A DNA stretch of 64,000 bases from Carnimonas nigrificans ATCC BAA-78 (GCF_000526695.1 NZ_JAGO01000015.1:1-64000), one strand, 5' to 3'. Shown: positions 16,192 to 26,163, counted from the first letter of the stretch. Notes: a model not told the origin generated them from the sequence alone. Numbers and translations: made by a program.

Positions 16192-17313
16192 ATGCAGAAG
16201 CTGACACAAGAGTGGCCGCTCATGACAGGCATTCTTGCCGTCGTGGCAGGGTACTTTCTGGAATCCCTGTGGCTGGGCAATGGGCAGCTGCTGGCGGGAG
16301 TGGTGACCGTCGGGTTGGTGCTGATCATTATCGGGGCTGCGATGCGTGTTGCCCATCATGCAGAAGTATTGGCAGAGAAGGTCGGTGACCCCTACGGCAC
16401 GATGATATTAACGCTGTCAGCGGTGCTGGTGGAGGTGATGATCCTGATCATCATGATGAATAACGAGCACTCTCCCACCCTGGGGCGCGACACCATCTAC
16501 TCGGCCGTGATGCTCGACATGAACGGAATCATTGGGCTAGCGGCGCTGCTGGGCGGTTTCAAGCATGGTGAGCAGGTATATAACGATGACTCCAGTAAAA
16601 GCTATGTGGTGATGATCCTGACCGCCATGGGCGTCACCATGGTGCTGCCCAGAATGCTGCCCGAAGCCAACTGGGTCGAATTTTCGCTGTTTAATATTGG
16701 GGCGATGGTGGTGCTCTACGGCGTATTCCTGCGCATGCAAACCGGCCCACACAGCTACTTTTTTGCCTATAACTACCCGGACAAGCGCAAGCCTAAACAG
16801 AAAAAGCCCGACCAGCAGGGTGGCACCATGGCAGCACAGCCCCAGCCTGACGCGCCCGCCAATCTTTGGTGGTCAATTGGCGTGCTGGTGGTGGGGGTGT
16901 TACTGACAGGGCTATTGGCTGAAGAGATGTCAACGGGGCTGTCGATATCTACCCAAGGGCTGCCGCTGCCTCCGCTGTTTGTCGCTGTTGTGGTGGCACT
17001 GATTTCGGCCAGCCCTGAGATATTGACCGCGATACGTGCTGCGCTGGCGAACCATATGCAGTCAGTCATCAATATTGCGCTGGGGGCTTCACTTTCTACC
17101 GTGGTGCTGACGGTGCCTGTCATCGAGCTGATTTCGCTGATCCAGGGCGAGCGCATCGTGATGGCTCTGGAGCCTATTCAGATGATGATGGTGGGGTTAA
17201 CGCTTCTCGTGGCCGCCATTAATCTGAACGATGGTGAAACCAACGCCATCGAAGGCATGACGCACTTCGTCCTCTTTGCCACCTTTGTAATGCTTGCGGT
17301 AATGGGTGTTTAG
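16192..17313 (+). CDS. chaA: sodium-potassium/calcium:proton antiporter ChaA
   Basis: A 373-residue inner-membrane protein of the cation/calcium exchanger family with about 11 helices; E. coli ChaA exports Ca2+, Na+ and K+ against protons at high pH or salt. Both exchanger alpha repeats are visible: the first with VAHHAEVLAEKVGDPYGTMI and LSAVLVEVMILIIMM, the second with VVVALISASPEILTAIRAAL and NIALGASLSTVVL. A charged loop (PDKRKPKQKKPDQQ) separates the halves. ATG at 16192 is preferred because GAGG sits six to seven bases upstream, overlapping the earlier in-frame ATG at 16180. It is transcribed alone and ends in a hairpin shared with the convergent gene. Confidence 0.93.
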   Translation: MQKLTQEWPLMTGILAVVAGYFLESLWLGNGQLLAGVVTVGLVLIIIGAAMRVAHHAEVLAEKVGDPYGTMILTLSAVLVEVMILIIMMNNEHSPTLGRDTIYSAVMLDMNGIIGLAALLGGFKHGEQVYNDDSSKSYVVMILTAMGVTMVLPRMLPEANWVEFSLFNIGAMVVLYGVFLRMQTGPHSYFFAYNYPDKRKPKQKKPDQQGGTMAAQPQPDAPANLWWSIGVLVVGVLLTGLLAEEMSTGLSISTQGLPLPPLFVAVVVALISASPEILTAIRAALANHMQSVINIALGASLSTVVLTVPVIELISLIQGERIVMALEPIQMMMVGLTLLVAAINLNDGETNAIEGMTHFVLFATFVMLAVMGV

Positions 17314-17382
17314 CGTTTTGAAGGTGCGGGGCGAAAGTAACCACTCACTTCGATAGCCATTTTGCTGAGCTTCACTGATGCA

Positions 17383-17417
17383 AACGGCCCTGTTCTCTCG
17401 TCGGGAACAGGGCCGTT
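17383..17417. terminator. bidirectional hairpin between chaA and the hemolysin III gene
   Basis: Perfect 13-bp stem AACGGCCCTGTTC/GAACAGGGCCGTT with a nine-base loop between two convergent genes. A short T-run follows only on the minus strand (TTTG), so it mainly fits the minus-strand gene. Confidence 0.65.
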
Positions 17418-17474
17418 GTGTCATGGGGCTGACGAACCAAAAGAGAGTGCCTGGTAGTCAAAGGCAGCGAACCT

Positions 17475-18176
17475 TTACATCAGCATGTCGGTGCCAAACG
17501 GTAGTATCGAGTAGTAGATCGCGAGGAAGTGACACACACTGCCGCCAATCACAAACAGGTGCCAAATGGCGTGGTTGAAGGGCAGTTTCTCTATGGCGTA
17601 AAAGAGCACGCCGACAGTGTAGGTGATACCGCCCGCCAGCAGCAGATCGCGTGCGATGGGAGAGAGCTTGGCTACCATTTCTCCAGGGAACAGCACCATC
17701 AGCCAGCCCATCACTATATAGATACAGACGCGCAACGCATGGAAGCGTTCAGGCCACAGTAGCTTGCTGCCAATGCCGAGAATGGCGAGTGACCAGGTCA
17801 GCCCAAATAGTATCCAGCCTACTTCTCCCCGCATATTGACGAGTACAAAGGGTGTGTAAGTGCCCGCTATCAGGAGAAAGATGGCGCAGTGATCAAGTTG
17901 CTGAAGCAGCCTGCGGCGTGAGCACTTACGCGAAGCATGATAGAGACATGAGACAAGATAGAGGGTGGTCAGACAAGCTCCATATACACTGACACTGGCA
18001 ATCTTCCATGGGTCTACCGCAAGGCTGGCTAACACGATAAGCAGTATCATGCCCATTACGCTGAGTACGGCACCCAAACCATGGCTTGCGCTGTTAAACC
18101 ACTCTTCCACGGCAGCACGACCGCGAAAAAGCAGCGTGTCATGGCGCAGTTCAATGGCGGATGCGATAGCTGACAT
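17475..18176 (-). CDS. trhA: hemolysin III family membrane protein (TrhA/YqfA-like)
   Basis: A 233-residue seven-helix membrane protein of the PAQR/hemolysin III superfamily. Bacterial members such as E. coli TrhA are linked to membrane energetics and lipid homeostasis; the toxin name is historical. Conserved elements: EEWFNSASHGLGAVLS at the first helix, SCLYHAS after helix 2, DHCAIFLLIAGTYTPF at helix 3, and the C-terminal pair of histidines in HAIWHLFVIGGSVCHF, which form the presumed metal site. ATG at 18176 follows AAGGAGG, so the 63 codons of open frame upstream are not used. Transcribed alone, convergent with chaA. Confidence 0.88.
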   Translation of the reverse strand: MSAIASAIELRHDTLLFRGRAAVEEWFNSASHGLGAVLSVMGMILLIVLASLAVDPWKIASVSVYGACLTTLYLVSCLYHASRKCSRRRLLQQLDHCAIFLLIAGTYTPFVLVNMRGEVGWILFGLTWSLAILGIGSKLLWPERFHALRVCIYIVMGWLMVLFPGEMVAKLSPIARDLLLAGGITYTVGVLFYAIEKLPFNHAIWHLFVIGGSVCHFLAIYYSILPFGTDMLM

Positions 18177-18383
18177 GTTCGGCCTCCTTGGCTGTGGCAT
18201 CGGATGTCTGAACGAGAGTGAGCCAGCATTGCCCAAGAGAGTGGCAAACGTGTGAAAGCCCGACTCTTTTACAGCTTGCAGTGCCTTGAAAGGTCGGCAC
18301 CTCGCGCATACCACCCCTTTAGTGTAGGAGTGGTGCACTGGGAAATGGTTCCCGCTTGCGCGCAAGGGGACGCTTTAAGATTA

Positions 18384-18998
18384 CTAATCGTCCAGCGGCG
18401 TGTAGTCGCTGAGACGCAGCATGTGGCCGAGTTTGCTGGCCTTGGTGGACAGGTAGCGCTCGTTATAGCTGTTCAGGCCGGTGGTGAGCGGCTGACGCTC
18501 GACTACTTCAACACCGACCTGCGTCAAGGCATCCACCTTGCGAGGATTATTGGTCATCAGCTTGAGCGCTTTGATGCCCAAATGTTCCAGCATCGGAGCG
18601 CACATTTCATAGGTGCGCAGATCGGCGGCAAACCCCAGCTGATGGTTGGCCTCTACCGTGTCCAGCCCCTGATCCTGTAGCTGGTACGCTTTGATCTTAT
18701 TGATCAGTCCAATACCGCGTCCTTCCTGACGCAGGTACAAAAGCACCCCGCGCCCTTCCTCGGCAATTCGCTTCAGCGCTTCTTCAAGCTGGAAGCCGCA
18801 GTCACAGCGCCGCGAAAACAGGGCATCACCGGTCAGACACTCGGAATGCACGCGGCCAAGCACTGGCTCGCCGTTATTGATATCGCCCAGCGTGAGCGCG
18901 ATATGCTGCTGCCCGGTTTCATCATCTTCGAAGCCATGCATGGTGAATTCAGCAATTGCATTGGGCAGCAGGCAGTGGGATACGTAACGCAGTGTCAC
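18384..18998 (-). CDS. ribA: GTP cyclohydrolase II
   Basis: A 204-residue zinc enzyme that converts GTP to 2,5-diamino-6-ribosylamino-pyrimidinone 5'-phosphate, formate and pyrophosphate, the first committed step of riboflavin synthesis. Zinc cysteines Cys54, Cys65 and Cys67 ([14 protein letters not shown]) are at the same positions as in E. coli Rib[12 protein letters not shown] and [14 protein letters not shown] follow. I choose GTG at 18998 because GAGG lies five bases upstream and the cysteine numbering then matches the family; ATG at 19085 would add 29 residues without similarity. It is a stand-alone RibA without a RibB domain, divergent from hemE. I see no FMN riboswitch upstream. Confidence 0.95.
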   Translation of the reverse strand: MTLRYVSHCLLPNAIAEFTMHGFEDDETGQQHIALTLGDINNGEPVLGRVHSECLTGDALFSRRCDCGFQLEEALKRIAEEGRGVLLYLRQEGRGIGLINKIKAYQLQDQGLDTVEANHQLGFAADLRTYEMCAPMLEHLGIKALKLMTNNPRKVDALTQVGVEVVERQPLTTGLNSYNERYLSTKASKLGHMLRLSDYTPLDD

Positions 18999-19270
18999 AG
19001 GTTCCTCGCATCGGGGGCTTTGGCCTTGGTATACGGCATGGCGCCCCCCTTCTTTGATAAATTTAATTGGCACGCACTTTAGCACTGGCCGCTGTTAGCG
19101 TCTTATAAACGCTGGTTATATACCCTATTGGCAAGCGCCAGTGCACGATCTCAGTACAGCTATGGGCAGATCCATCGGCATCTATTGATATATCCGCTAG
19201 AATACTCCTCATTGCCTATCGCTTGCGCTTCCCGGTGAAGCGCACATTGCCATCCGCATGAGAATTTCCG

Positions 19271-20335
19271 ATGACCTTGAAAAACGACCGTTTTCTACGC
19301 GCACTCACTCGGCAAACCGTTGATCGCACTCCCGTCTGGATGATGCGCCAGGCTGGGCGATACTTGCCTGAATATCGGGAAACGCGCGCGCAGGCCGGGG
19401 ATTTCATGTCGCTATGTCGCAACGCACAGCTCGCCTGCGAGGTGACGCTGCAACCGCTGCGTCGCTACGAACTGGATGCGGCGATCCTTTTTTCCGATAT
19501 TCTTACCATCCCCGATGCTATGGGCCTTGGTCTGCACTTCGTGCCGGGCGAGGGGCCGCACTTCTCGCATCCCGTGCGGGATAGCGATGCGATTGCGGCG
19601 CTTAAAAAGCCTGACGTGAAGCACGACCTGGGCTATGTCACGAATGCCGTTAGCGTGATTCGCCGTGAACTTAACGGTAGCGTCCCCCTGATCGGGTTTT
19701 CCGGCAGCCCATGGACGCTGGCGACTTATATGGTTGAAGGCGGCCCAAGCAAGGACTTCCGCCATATCAAGGCGCTGATGTACTCCGACCCCGAAGCGCT
19801 GCATGCCCTGCTGGCGCTGCTGGCTGATGCGGTCACTGAATATCTGAACGCGCAGATTCTGGCGGGCGCGCAGGCAGTGCAAATCTTCGATACCTGGGGC
19901 GGAGTGCTGACAACTCCTGCGTATTCCGCGTTTTCGCTCGCTTATATGCAGCGCATCGTGAGCGGCCTGATTCGAGAGCACGAAGGACGCCAGGTGCCCG
20001 TTATTCTGTTTACCAAACAGGGCGGTCAGTGGCTCGAAAGCATTGCCGACAGCGGCTGTGATGCCGTAGGACTCGATTGGGGCATAGAGCTTGGCAATGC
20101 CCGCGCCCGCATTGGTGATCGCGTCGCACTACAGGGCAACCTGGACCCGAACGTGCTGTTTGGCTCGGCAGAGACTATCCGTCAGGAAGTCGCACGCACC
20201 CTCGAATCTTTTGGTGAGGGCGAGGGGCATATTTTCAATCTGGGCCACGGCATCTCCCAATACACGCCGGTAGATAACGTAAACGTCATGCTTAACGCGC
20301 TTCATGAATTAAGCCCTCGATATCATTTGGGATGA
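19271..20335 (+). CDS. hemE: uroporphyrinogen decarboxylase
   Basis: A 354-residue cytoplasmic enzyme that removes four carboxyl groups from uroporphyrinogen III to give coproporphyrinogen III in haem synthesis. Both signatures are present: [18 protein letters not shown] near the N terminus and [17 protein letters not shown] near residues 140-156; [15 protein letters not shown] and GLDWGI are further family blocks. Length equals the E. coli enzyme. ATG at 19271 has only a weak ribosome binding site. Single gene with a terminator about 85 bases downstream. Confidence 0.97.
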   Translation: MTLKNDRFLRALTRQTVDRTPVWMMRQAGRYLPEYRETRAQAGDFMSLCRNAQLACEVTLQPLRRYELDAAILFSDILTIPDAMGLGLHFVPGEGPHFSHPVRDSDAIAALKKPDVKHDLGYVTNAVSVIRRELNGSVPLIGFSGSPWTLATYMVEGGPSKDFRHIKALMYSDPEALHALLALLADAVTEYLNAQILAGAQAVQIFDTWGGVLTTPAYSAFSLAYMQRIVSGLIREHEGRQVPVILFTKQGGQWLESIADSGCDAVGLDWGIELGNARARIGDRVALQGNLDPNVLFGSAETIRQEVARTLESFGEGEGHIFNLGHGISQYTPVDNVNVMLNALHELSPRYHLG

Positions 20336-20419
20336 GGCGGGGGAGGTATTGAGAAGTTTGGTACTGTCTGAGCTAATGTGCTCAATAGTCGATTGAAAAC
20401 CAAACCGAGTGGTTAAGTG

Positions 20420-20467
20420 GGCTGGGGTTTGAGTGTATACAAATACATTCCTCCCAGCCTTGTTTTT
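20420..20467 (+). terminator. intrinsic terminator after hemE
   Basis: Stem GGCTGGG/CCCAGCC (20420-20426, 20453-20459) with an internal stem TGTAT/ATACA and a T-rich tail (TTGTTTTT). Confidence 0.75.
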
Positions 20468-20869
20468 ATGCCTATGATGGTCTGGAAGACTCATTCCTAT
20501 GGCTGTAGCACCGCCATGGAGCTGGTGGGGCATTAGCGTATTGTTGGGGCGGCTGTCCTGTTTGTTGAGTTTGGCTGTCTCGCTTATTCTCCAGTTATAT
20601 GTTTCCCATTATTATCAGGTAATTAAATAGATATTGACTTGTCTACATTTAATGGGCGAGATGTTCAGAATAATTCACTCACTTTTTTCGCTTAAGTTTG
20701 AAATTAATTATTTCCTGAATTCTGAAAAAGAAATGTGCAGCAACGGTGTTGCAATTGATATTCCATCTCATTTGTGGTCTAGTTGCAGAATGTAAAAATG
20801 CTTGGGTGGAGCGCGTGGCGCTCACCTGTGGCGTGTCTTTAGCGCGTCTCTGCTTAGGGGGAAGTCAAG
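20468..20869. other. AT-rich promoter region of the iron-siderophore transport operon
   Basis: Around 400 bases; the stretch 20590-20760 is clearly AT-rich compared with the genes. A TTGACT hexamer at 20634-20639 could be a -35 box, but no good -10 lies at 17 bases. I compared several AT-rich runs with the 19-bp Fur consensus and none was close enough to call, although iron control of the operon is expected. The frame at 20746-21081 overlaps the real gene in another frame and is not credible. Confidence 0.45.
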
Positions 20870-21835
20870 ATGCCGGTTTCTATCCGCGCGTGTGCTGCTC
20901 GTGCTCTTCTGATGTTGGCGGCAAGTGTCGCACTGATGGTCAGCGTAGTGAATGTGAGCCAGGCGCAATCGCAGCGCAGTGTGGCAACCGCTCATGGCGA
21001 TATCACTGTACCCGAGCATCCGAAGCGTGTTGTAACGTTGTACGAAGCGGCTCTCGATACCTCTATTGCAGTAGGCGTTAAGCCGTTGGGGGCCGTGTAT
21101 ACGCGCGGTGGCTCAAGCGTGGCTGACTACATCAAGGATCAGGCGCAGGGCATTGATATTGTCGGTGGTCCCCGTGATATCAATTTCGAGAAGGTGTTGA
21201 GCGAGCGCCCTGACCTGATTCTGGCGAGTCCCTTCACTCCCGATGCGGTATATCAGCGCCTCAGTCAAATTGCGCCGACCATCGTGCCCAAGCATGACCG
21301 AGAGAATCCGTTCCCCGAGAATTATTGGCAGAATGAGAGCCGGCTGTTCGCTCAGGCGCTGGGCAAAGAGCAGGAGATCAATGATGTATACGCCAGGCTC
21401 GATGAGCGTATTGATCAGATCGGCAAGGAGATCAACCCCGATCGGGATCAGCATTTGGCGCTGGCACGCTGGAATCCGCAAGGCCCTATCGTGATGTCTG
21501 AACGTGTGTTTGCGGATGATCTGTTGCGTCGCCTCGGCTTTATTGCGCCGGATATTTCCCGGAAGCTGACCAAACGGCCCCATTCGGACGTGCTGAGCCT
21601 TGAAAACCTCGATCAGATTGATGGCGACTGGCTATTATTGGCAACGCTGAATGGCGAGGGCGAAGAGGCTTTGGCCGCTGCAGAAAAACAGCCAGCATTC
21701 CAGCGCTTGAAGGTGGCGCAGAACAAGCGCGTAATTACGGTAGATGGTTCGCTGTGGACCAGTGCCGCAGGCCCTATTGCGGCGAACAAGGTGCTGGATC
21801 AACTAGAGCAGAAAATGAAGGCCGCTCACCAGTAG
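20870..21835 (+). CDS. periplasmic iron-siderophore binding protein (FecB/FhuD type)
   Basis: A 321-residue class III (TroA-like) substrate-binding protein that captures ferric siderophore in the periplasm and delivers it to the FecCD-type permease encoded next. Signal peptide at residues 1-32 with cleavage after SQA; the hydrophobic core is LLMLAASVALMVSVV. The mature part shows the family pattern TVPEHPKRVVTLYEAALD, then ERPDLILASPFTPDAVY and a long linking helix near residues 160-190, and ends with DQLEQKMKAA. A strong GGGGGAAG ribosome binding site precedes ATG. First gene of a five-gene plus-strand block; the bound siderophore is unknown and no TonB-dependent receptor is in view. Confidence 0.88.
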   Translation: MPVSIRACAARALLMLAASVALMVSVVNVSQAQSQRSVATAHGDITVPEHPKRVVTLYEAALDTSIAVGVKPLGAVYTRGGSSVADYIKDQAQGIDIVGGPRDINFEKVLSERPDLILASPFTPDAVYQRLSQIAPTIVPKHDRENPFPENYWQNESRLFAQALGKEQEINDVYARLDERIDQIGKEINPDRDQHLALARWNPQGPIVMSERVFADDLLRRLGFIAPDISRKLTKRPHSDVLSLENLDQIDGDWLLLATLNGEGEEALAAAEKQPAFQRLKVAQNKRVITVDGSLWTSAAGPIAANKVLDQLEQKMKAAHQ

Positions 21836-21851
21836 ATAGGCTGTTGTATTC

Positions 21852-22865
21852 ATGAATGCAGTGACTCCCCGCGCACGATTTGTGCGCGGTTTCGTGTTGT
21901 CGATACTGGCGCTTGGAATTGCTCTGAGCGCCAGCCTTGTATTGGGTGCCGGTGATGTTTCCGCTGTGCGAGCTGCCAGGGCGCTGTTTGGCAGTGACGA
22001 TCCGCAGGCCTGGTTCGTGGTATCGGAGCTAAGGTTTCCGCGTACCTGCGTCGGTATTGTGGTGGGGGCGCTGTTGGGAATTGCCGGTAATCTGCTGCAA
22101 ACCGTGACGCGTAATCCATTGGCTGAACCGGATCTGTTGGGCATCAGTGCTTCTGCTACCGCTGCTGTGGCGCTCGCGCTTTTGATGGGTGCCGATTTGG
22201 TGGCTATCCAGGTATGGGTGGCGGTAGTGGGAGCGCTGGGAGGCTGTGCACTGGTCTTGGCAGCCGCACGAATGAAGGGTGTCGGCGATGATCCGGTGCG
22301 TCTGGTGCTGGCAGGGGCAGCGCTTAAAGGGTTGCTGGTATCGCTGGTGTCGCTGATCTTGCTGATTGATCAGCGCACTGCGGATGAAATCCGCTTCTGG
22401 ACGATAGGCGCTCTTGCTGGGCGTGGTTTTGATCAGCTTGAAAGTGTCCTGATACCGTTGTTGCTGGGGCTGGCGCTGACCATCGCTATCTGCAAGCCGC
22501 TGGCAACGCTGGCGCTGGGGGAGAGCGTCGCCAGTTCGCTAGGCCAGCGCCCGCAGTTAACGCGCTGGCTGACGCTGATCGCGGTGGCGCTGCTGTCAGG
22601 CGTTGCTGTTGCCCTGGCCGGCCCGATTGCCTTCCTGGGGCTTATCGTGCCGACGCTGGCCCGCGGTATGGCAGGGCCTGATATCCGGCGTTCTCTGCCG
22701 CTGTGCGCGCTGCTTGGCCCTGCTGTTATTTTGCTGTCCGATGTGATCGCCCGCGTGGTAGTACCCCCTTCAGAGCTGCCACTTGGCGTCGTCACGGCAT
22801 TTCTGGGTGCTCCCATCCTGGTGGCGGTAGTGCGGCTACGGCGTACTTCACTCGGTAAAGGCTAA
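21852..22865 (+). CDS. iron-siderophore ABC transporter permease 1 (FecCD family)
   Basis: A 337-residue inner-membrane permease with about ten helices, of the FecCD family that moves ferric siderophores or cobalamin inward. Family marks: VLRFPRTCVGIVVGALLGIAG-like helix 2, then GNLLQTVTRNPLAEPDLLGI at about residues 78-97, and the ATPase-contact stretch near GPIAFLGLIVPTLARG late in the protein, ending with ELPLGVVTAFLGAPIL. It begins 16 bases after the binding-protein gene and is followed after 11 bases by a paralogous permease, so the two form a heterodimer as in FecC-FecD. Confidence 0.9.
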   Translation: MNAVTPRARFVRGFVLSILALGIALSASLVLGAGDVSAVRAARALFGSDDPQAWFVVSELRFPRTCVGIVVGALLGIAGNLLQTVTRNPLAEPDLLGISASATAAVALALLMGADLVAIQVWVAVVGALGGCALVLAAARMKGVGDDPVRLVLAGAALKGLLVSLVSLILLIDQRTADEIRFWTIGALAGRGFDQLESVLIPLLLGLALTIAICKPLATLALGESVASSLGQRPQLTRWLTLIAVALLSGVAVALAGPIAFLGLIVPTLARGMAGPDIRRSLPLCALLGPAVILLSDVIARVVVPPSELPLGVVTAFLGAPILVAVVRLRRTSLGKG

Positions 22866-22876
22866 AGGAAGAGCAA

Positions 22877-23953
22877 ATGAACCGCCCCATGACAGCGAAT
22901 GAGACGCCCGCGCCAAGTGCTCCCCGCGATACCCTTGTGTGGCGCTGGCGAACGCTCAGTGTCACCTTCCCCAAACGCTCGCTAAAAGGGTGTGCACTAT
23001 TGAGCTGCGTGCTGATCCTGGCAGTGATTCTATCGCTGGGTATCGGCACCATCATGCTTTCACCGGCTCAGGTGATCGCAGCGCTGCTGGGGAAGGGCGA
23101 TCCGATCAATGTCTATCTGATCCATCAGCTGCGTCTTGAACGTATTGGCGCTGCGTTGGCCAGTGGTGCAGGGTTTGGGTTGGCTGGCTGTTTGCTGCAA
23201 ACCCTTACCCGCAACCGCTTGGCGATGCCCGATATCATTGGTATCAATAATGGTGCTACAGGCTTTGCTGTTGCCTCTATCGTGGCCCTGCCCATGGGAC
23301 TGGCTCCGCCGCTATGGGCGCTGGTCGGTGCAGTGACAGCCACGGCGCTTACGTTTGCGCTGGCAGGCGGAGTAGGAACGCGCGGCTACCGCTTTATCAT
23401 TGTCGGAGTGGGCGTGGGCGCGCTGTTTGGTGCGCTCACCAATCTGATGCTGGCGCGAAGCAGCATCGACGAGGCCAATGCTGCCTTTGCCTGGACGGTG
23501 GGTTCGCTTAATAGCACTGGCAGTGGTGCCCAATGGATGATGTGGATAGGGTTGCTGGTATGTCTTCCCGCTGCCCTGTGCTATGCACGCCAGCTTTCGG
23601 GGCTGCGCTTCGCTGAGGCGGTGGCCCAGGGCTGGGGGCTGCGCCCCGCTCGGTTGCGCGTGCTGGCCCTGGTGCTGGCGGTCGTATGCGCAGCGCTGGC
23701 GGTCGCATTGGCGGGGCCGGTTGGCATGATTGCGCTGGCGGGGCCTGAGTGCGCACGCTGGCTCTCCAGCAAACGCACCATGCCAGTAGTGAATTCGGCC
23801 ATTGCCGGGGCGGTATTAATGATGCTTGCCGATCTGCTGGGACGCACGCTGTTTTCTCCGGTGGAGATTCCGGTCGGCATTGTGACATCGCTGCTGGGAA
23901 GCCCGTTTTTGATTTGGCTGCTGCTGCGCGGACGTATTTCCACCACGCTTTAA
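22877..23953 (+). CDS. iron-siderophore ABC transporter permease 2 (FecCD family)
   Basis: A 358-residue paralogue of the preceding permease. The N-terminal 35 residues are hydrophilic; the membrane part begins at about 38. The diagnostic block is GCLLQTLTRNRLAMPDIIGI, and the C-terminal EIPVGIVTSLLGSPFLIWLL matches the family ending. GPVGMIALAGPECARWL is the coupling region, where the first permease has GPIAFLGLIVP. The gene is 11 bases after its partner; the ATPase gene follows after 93 bases. A second, different permease chain indicates a FecCD-like heterodimer instead of a BtuC-like homodimer. Confidence 0.9.
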   Translation: MNRPMTANETPAPSAPRDTLVWRWRTLSVTFPKRSLKGCALLSCVLILAVILSLGIGTIMLSPAQVIAALLGKGDPINVYLIHQLRLERIGAALASGAGFGLAGCLLQTLTRNRLAMPDIIGINNGATGFAVASIVALPMGLAPPLWALVGAVTATALTFALAGGVGTRGYRFIIVGVGVGALFGALTNLMLARSSIDEANAAFAWTVGSLNSTGSGAQWMMWIGLLVCLPAALCYARQLSGLRFAEAVAQGWGLRPARLRVLALVLAVVCAALAVALAGPVGMIALAGPECARWLSSKRTMPVVNSAIAGAVLMMLADLLGRTLFSPVEIPVGIVTSLLGSPFLIWLLLRGRISTTL

Positions 23954-24046
23954 GCCGTTATAGCTTCTATCAGCGAGCATCGACGCCATTATGTGGTCGG
24001 TGCACTCATTCGAGTTCAGTACGCACACGCTGCGTCAGGTTAAGGT

Positions 24047-24859
24047 ATGGAAGAACTTTTACATACAGCGCATCGCTCGGCGCAGTTGAGCGCGCATGAT
24101 GTGGTGCTGGGGTATGGCAATCGCACGGTTATCAATGGACTCAGCGTAACGCTGCCGGAAGGCAAGGTCACCGCTATTGTGGGGCCGAACGGTTGCGGTA
24201 AATCAACACTGCTATCAGCGCTGGCGCGACTGCTTCCGCCGCGCTCCGGTGAAGTGCGCCTGAATCAGCGCTCCGTGTTCTCAATGGCCCCGCGCGAAGT
24301 CGCAACACTGCTTGCGCTGCTGCCGCAGCAGGCGACCGCGCCGGAAGGGCTGACGGTGTCCGAACTGGTACAGTTTGGCCGCCAGCCACACCAAAGCTGG
24401 TTTCAGCAATGGTCGCGTGAAGATCAGCACATTCTTGAAGCGGCGCTGCGGGCTGCTGATCTTGAGGCGTTGGCTGACCGGCCGCTGGAGTCGATGTCGG
24501 GCGGTCAGCGTCAGCGCGCCTGGCTGGCTATGACCATTGCCCAGGCGACACCGTTGCTACTGCTCGATGAGCCTACTTCCGCGCTGGATTTGGGCCATCA
24601 GATCGAAGTGTTCGAACTGATCCGCTGGCTCTCGGTAGAAGGGGGCAAAACCATCGCCATGGTGGTGCATGATCTTGTCAGCGCGTGCCGCTATGCAGAT
24701 CATCTGATCGCCATGAAGGATGGCGTTATTGTGGCGGAGGGTGCGCCTTCCGACGTGGTGACGCGAGAGCTGGTGCGAACGTTATACAACATTGAGTGCG
24801 AACTGATTACCGACCCGCTTTCCAATAGTCCGGTACTGACACAAATCCAGCGCGCCTGA
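24047..24859 (+). CDS. iron-siderophore ABC transporter ATP-binding protein (FecE/FepC type)
   Basis: A 270-residue cytoplasmic ATPase that powers the two permeases. Walker A GPNGCGKST at 46-54, Q-loop LLPQQATAPEGLTV about 91-104, signature SGGQRQR at 151-157, Walker B LLLLDEPTSALD at 170-181, and H-loop His208 in VVHDL. The spacing and the SVFSMAPREVATLLALLPQ segment are typical of the siderophore/B12 importer ATPases. It follows the second permease by 93 bases and precedes fpr by 65 bases. Confidence 0.92.
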   Translation: MEELLHTAHRSAQLSAHDVVLGYGNRTVINGLSVTLPEGKVTAIVGPNGCGKSTLLSALARLLPPRSGEVRLNQRSVFSMAPREVATLLALLPQQATAPEGLTVSELVQFGRQPHQSWFQQWSREDQHILEAALRAADLEALADRPLESMSGGQRQRAWLAMTIAQATPLLLLDEPTSALDLGHQIEVFELIRWLSVEGGKTIAMVVHDLVSACRYADHLIAMKDGVIVAEGAPSDVVTRELVRTLYNIECELITDPLSNSPVLTQIQRA

Positions 24860-24924
24860 GGCTGGCACTATCATCATGTGCCATCGGACTCTGTTATTCA
24901 TCGAATGGCTCAAGAGGTTCTCAA

Positions 24925-25701
24925 GTGAGTAAGTTTTCAAGCGAAGAAGTGCTGACCGTCAAGCACTGGAATGACACGTTATTCAGCTTTACGTGTACAA
25001 GAGAGCGTGGATTGCGCTTCAAGAATGGTCAATTCGTGATGATCGGGCTGGAAGTGGAAGGCCGCCCGCTGGTGAGAGCGTATTCCATCGCCAGCCCCAA
25101 CTACGCCGACGAGCTGGAATTTTTCTCGATCAAGGTGCCGGATGGTCCGCTGACATCGCGTTTGCAGCATCTTCAGGTTGGCGACACGGTGCTGGTGAGT
25201 CGTAAGCCCACGGGTACGCTGGTGCTCGACGATCTGCGCGAAGGGCGTCATCTCTATCTGCTATCGACCGGAACCGGGCTGGCCCCCTTCATCAGTCTGA
25301 TTCAGGACCCTGAAGTCTATGAGCGGTTCGATCGTATTGTGCTGGTACACGGCGTGCGCTGGACGAGCGAGCTGGCCTACCGTGAGTTTATTGCCAGTGA
25401 ATTGCCGCAGCACGAATACCTGGCTGATGACGTGCGCGAGAAGCTGATTTACTACCCCACGGTCACGCGGGATGAGTTCGATACGCAGGGGCGCCTGACT
25501 GACCATATCAGAAGCGGAAAACTGGCTCAGGATATCGGCTTGCCCCAGATGGACCCCGCTCACGATCGTGCCATGATTTGCGGTGGCCCGGCGATGCTTG
25601 AGGAAACGTCGCAGGTACTCGACGAACTGGGGTTCAAGGTCTCGCCGCGCATGGGAGAAGCGGGCGATTACGTGATTGAACGCGCCTTCGTTGAAAAGTA
25701 G
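24925..25701 (+). CDS. fpr: ferredoxin/flavodoxin-NADP+ reductase
   Basis: A 258-residue FAD enzyme that passes electrons between NADPH and ferredoxin or flavodoxin. FAD-binding RAYSIAS near residues 52-58, NADP-binding LLSTGTGLAPFISL near 111-124, and a C terminus ending VIERAFVEK, the ending seen in Pseudomonas and Azotobacter Fpr; E. coli Fpr is about ten residues shorter. In Pseudomonas, Fpr supplies electrons for iron release from bacterioferritin and for redox stress responses. Lying at the end of the siderophore transport block suggests a role in reducing imported iron, which is inference. Confidence 0.93.
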   Translation: MSKFSSEEVLTVKHWNDTLFSFTCTRERGLRFKNGQFVMIGLEVEGRPLVRAYSIASPNYADELEFFSIKVPDGPLTSRLQHLQVGDTVLVSRKPTGTLVLDDLREGRHLYLLSTGTGLAPFISLIQDPEVYERFDRIVLVHGVRWTSELAYREFIASELPQHEYLADDVREKLIYYPTVTRDEFDTQGRLTDHIRSGKLAQDIGLPQMDPAHDRAMICGGPAMLEETSQVLDELGFKVSPRMGEAGDYVIERAFVEK

Positions 25702-25735
25702 GTCGGCTGCTCTGTACTACTCTGTCGCTCCTGGC

Positions 25736-25772
25736 TCCCCATTGCAGCTCTGGTAGAGTCTCGCAATGGGGA
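25736..25772. terminator. hairpin between convergent fpr and glnK
   Basis: Perfect 10-bp stem TCCCCATTGC/GCAATGGGGA with an inner CTC/GAG pairing in the loop. It lies 34 bases after the fpr stop and 13 bases after the glnK stop. Neither side has a clean T-run, so it is a plausible bidirectional terminator only. Confidence 0.5.
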
Positions 25773-25785
25773 CGGAAGCTGTCTT

Positions 25786-26163
<378 letters not shown>

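Noticed and set aside
18999-19270. FMN riboswitch before ribA
   Set aside because: No RFN-type conserved blocks recognised; the region is short and shared with the hemE promoter.
20590-20760. Fur box upstream of the siderophore transport operon
   Set aside because: AT-rich runs were compared with the 19-bp Fur consensus; the best were under half matched. A matrix scan would be needed.
20746-21081. Plus-strand frame starting MLQLIFHLICGL
   Set aside because: It overlaps the siderophore-binding protein in another frame and its Cys/Arg-rich tail is an out-of-frame translation.
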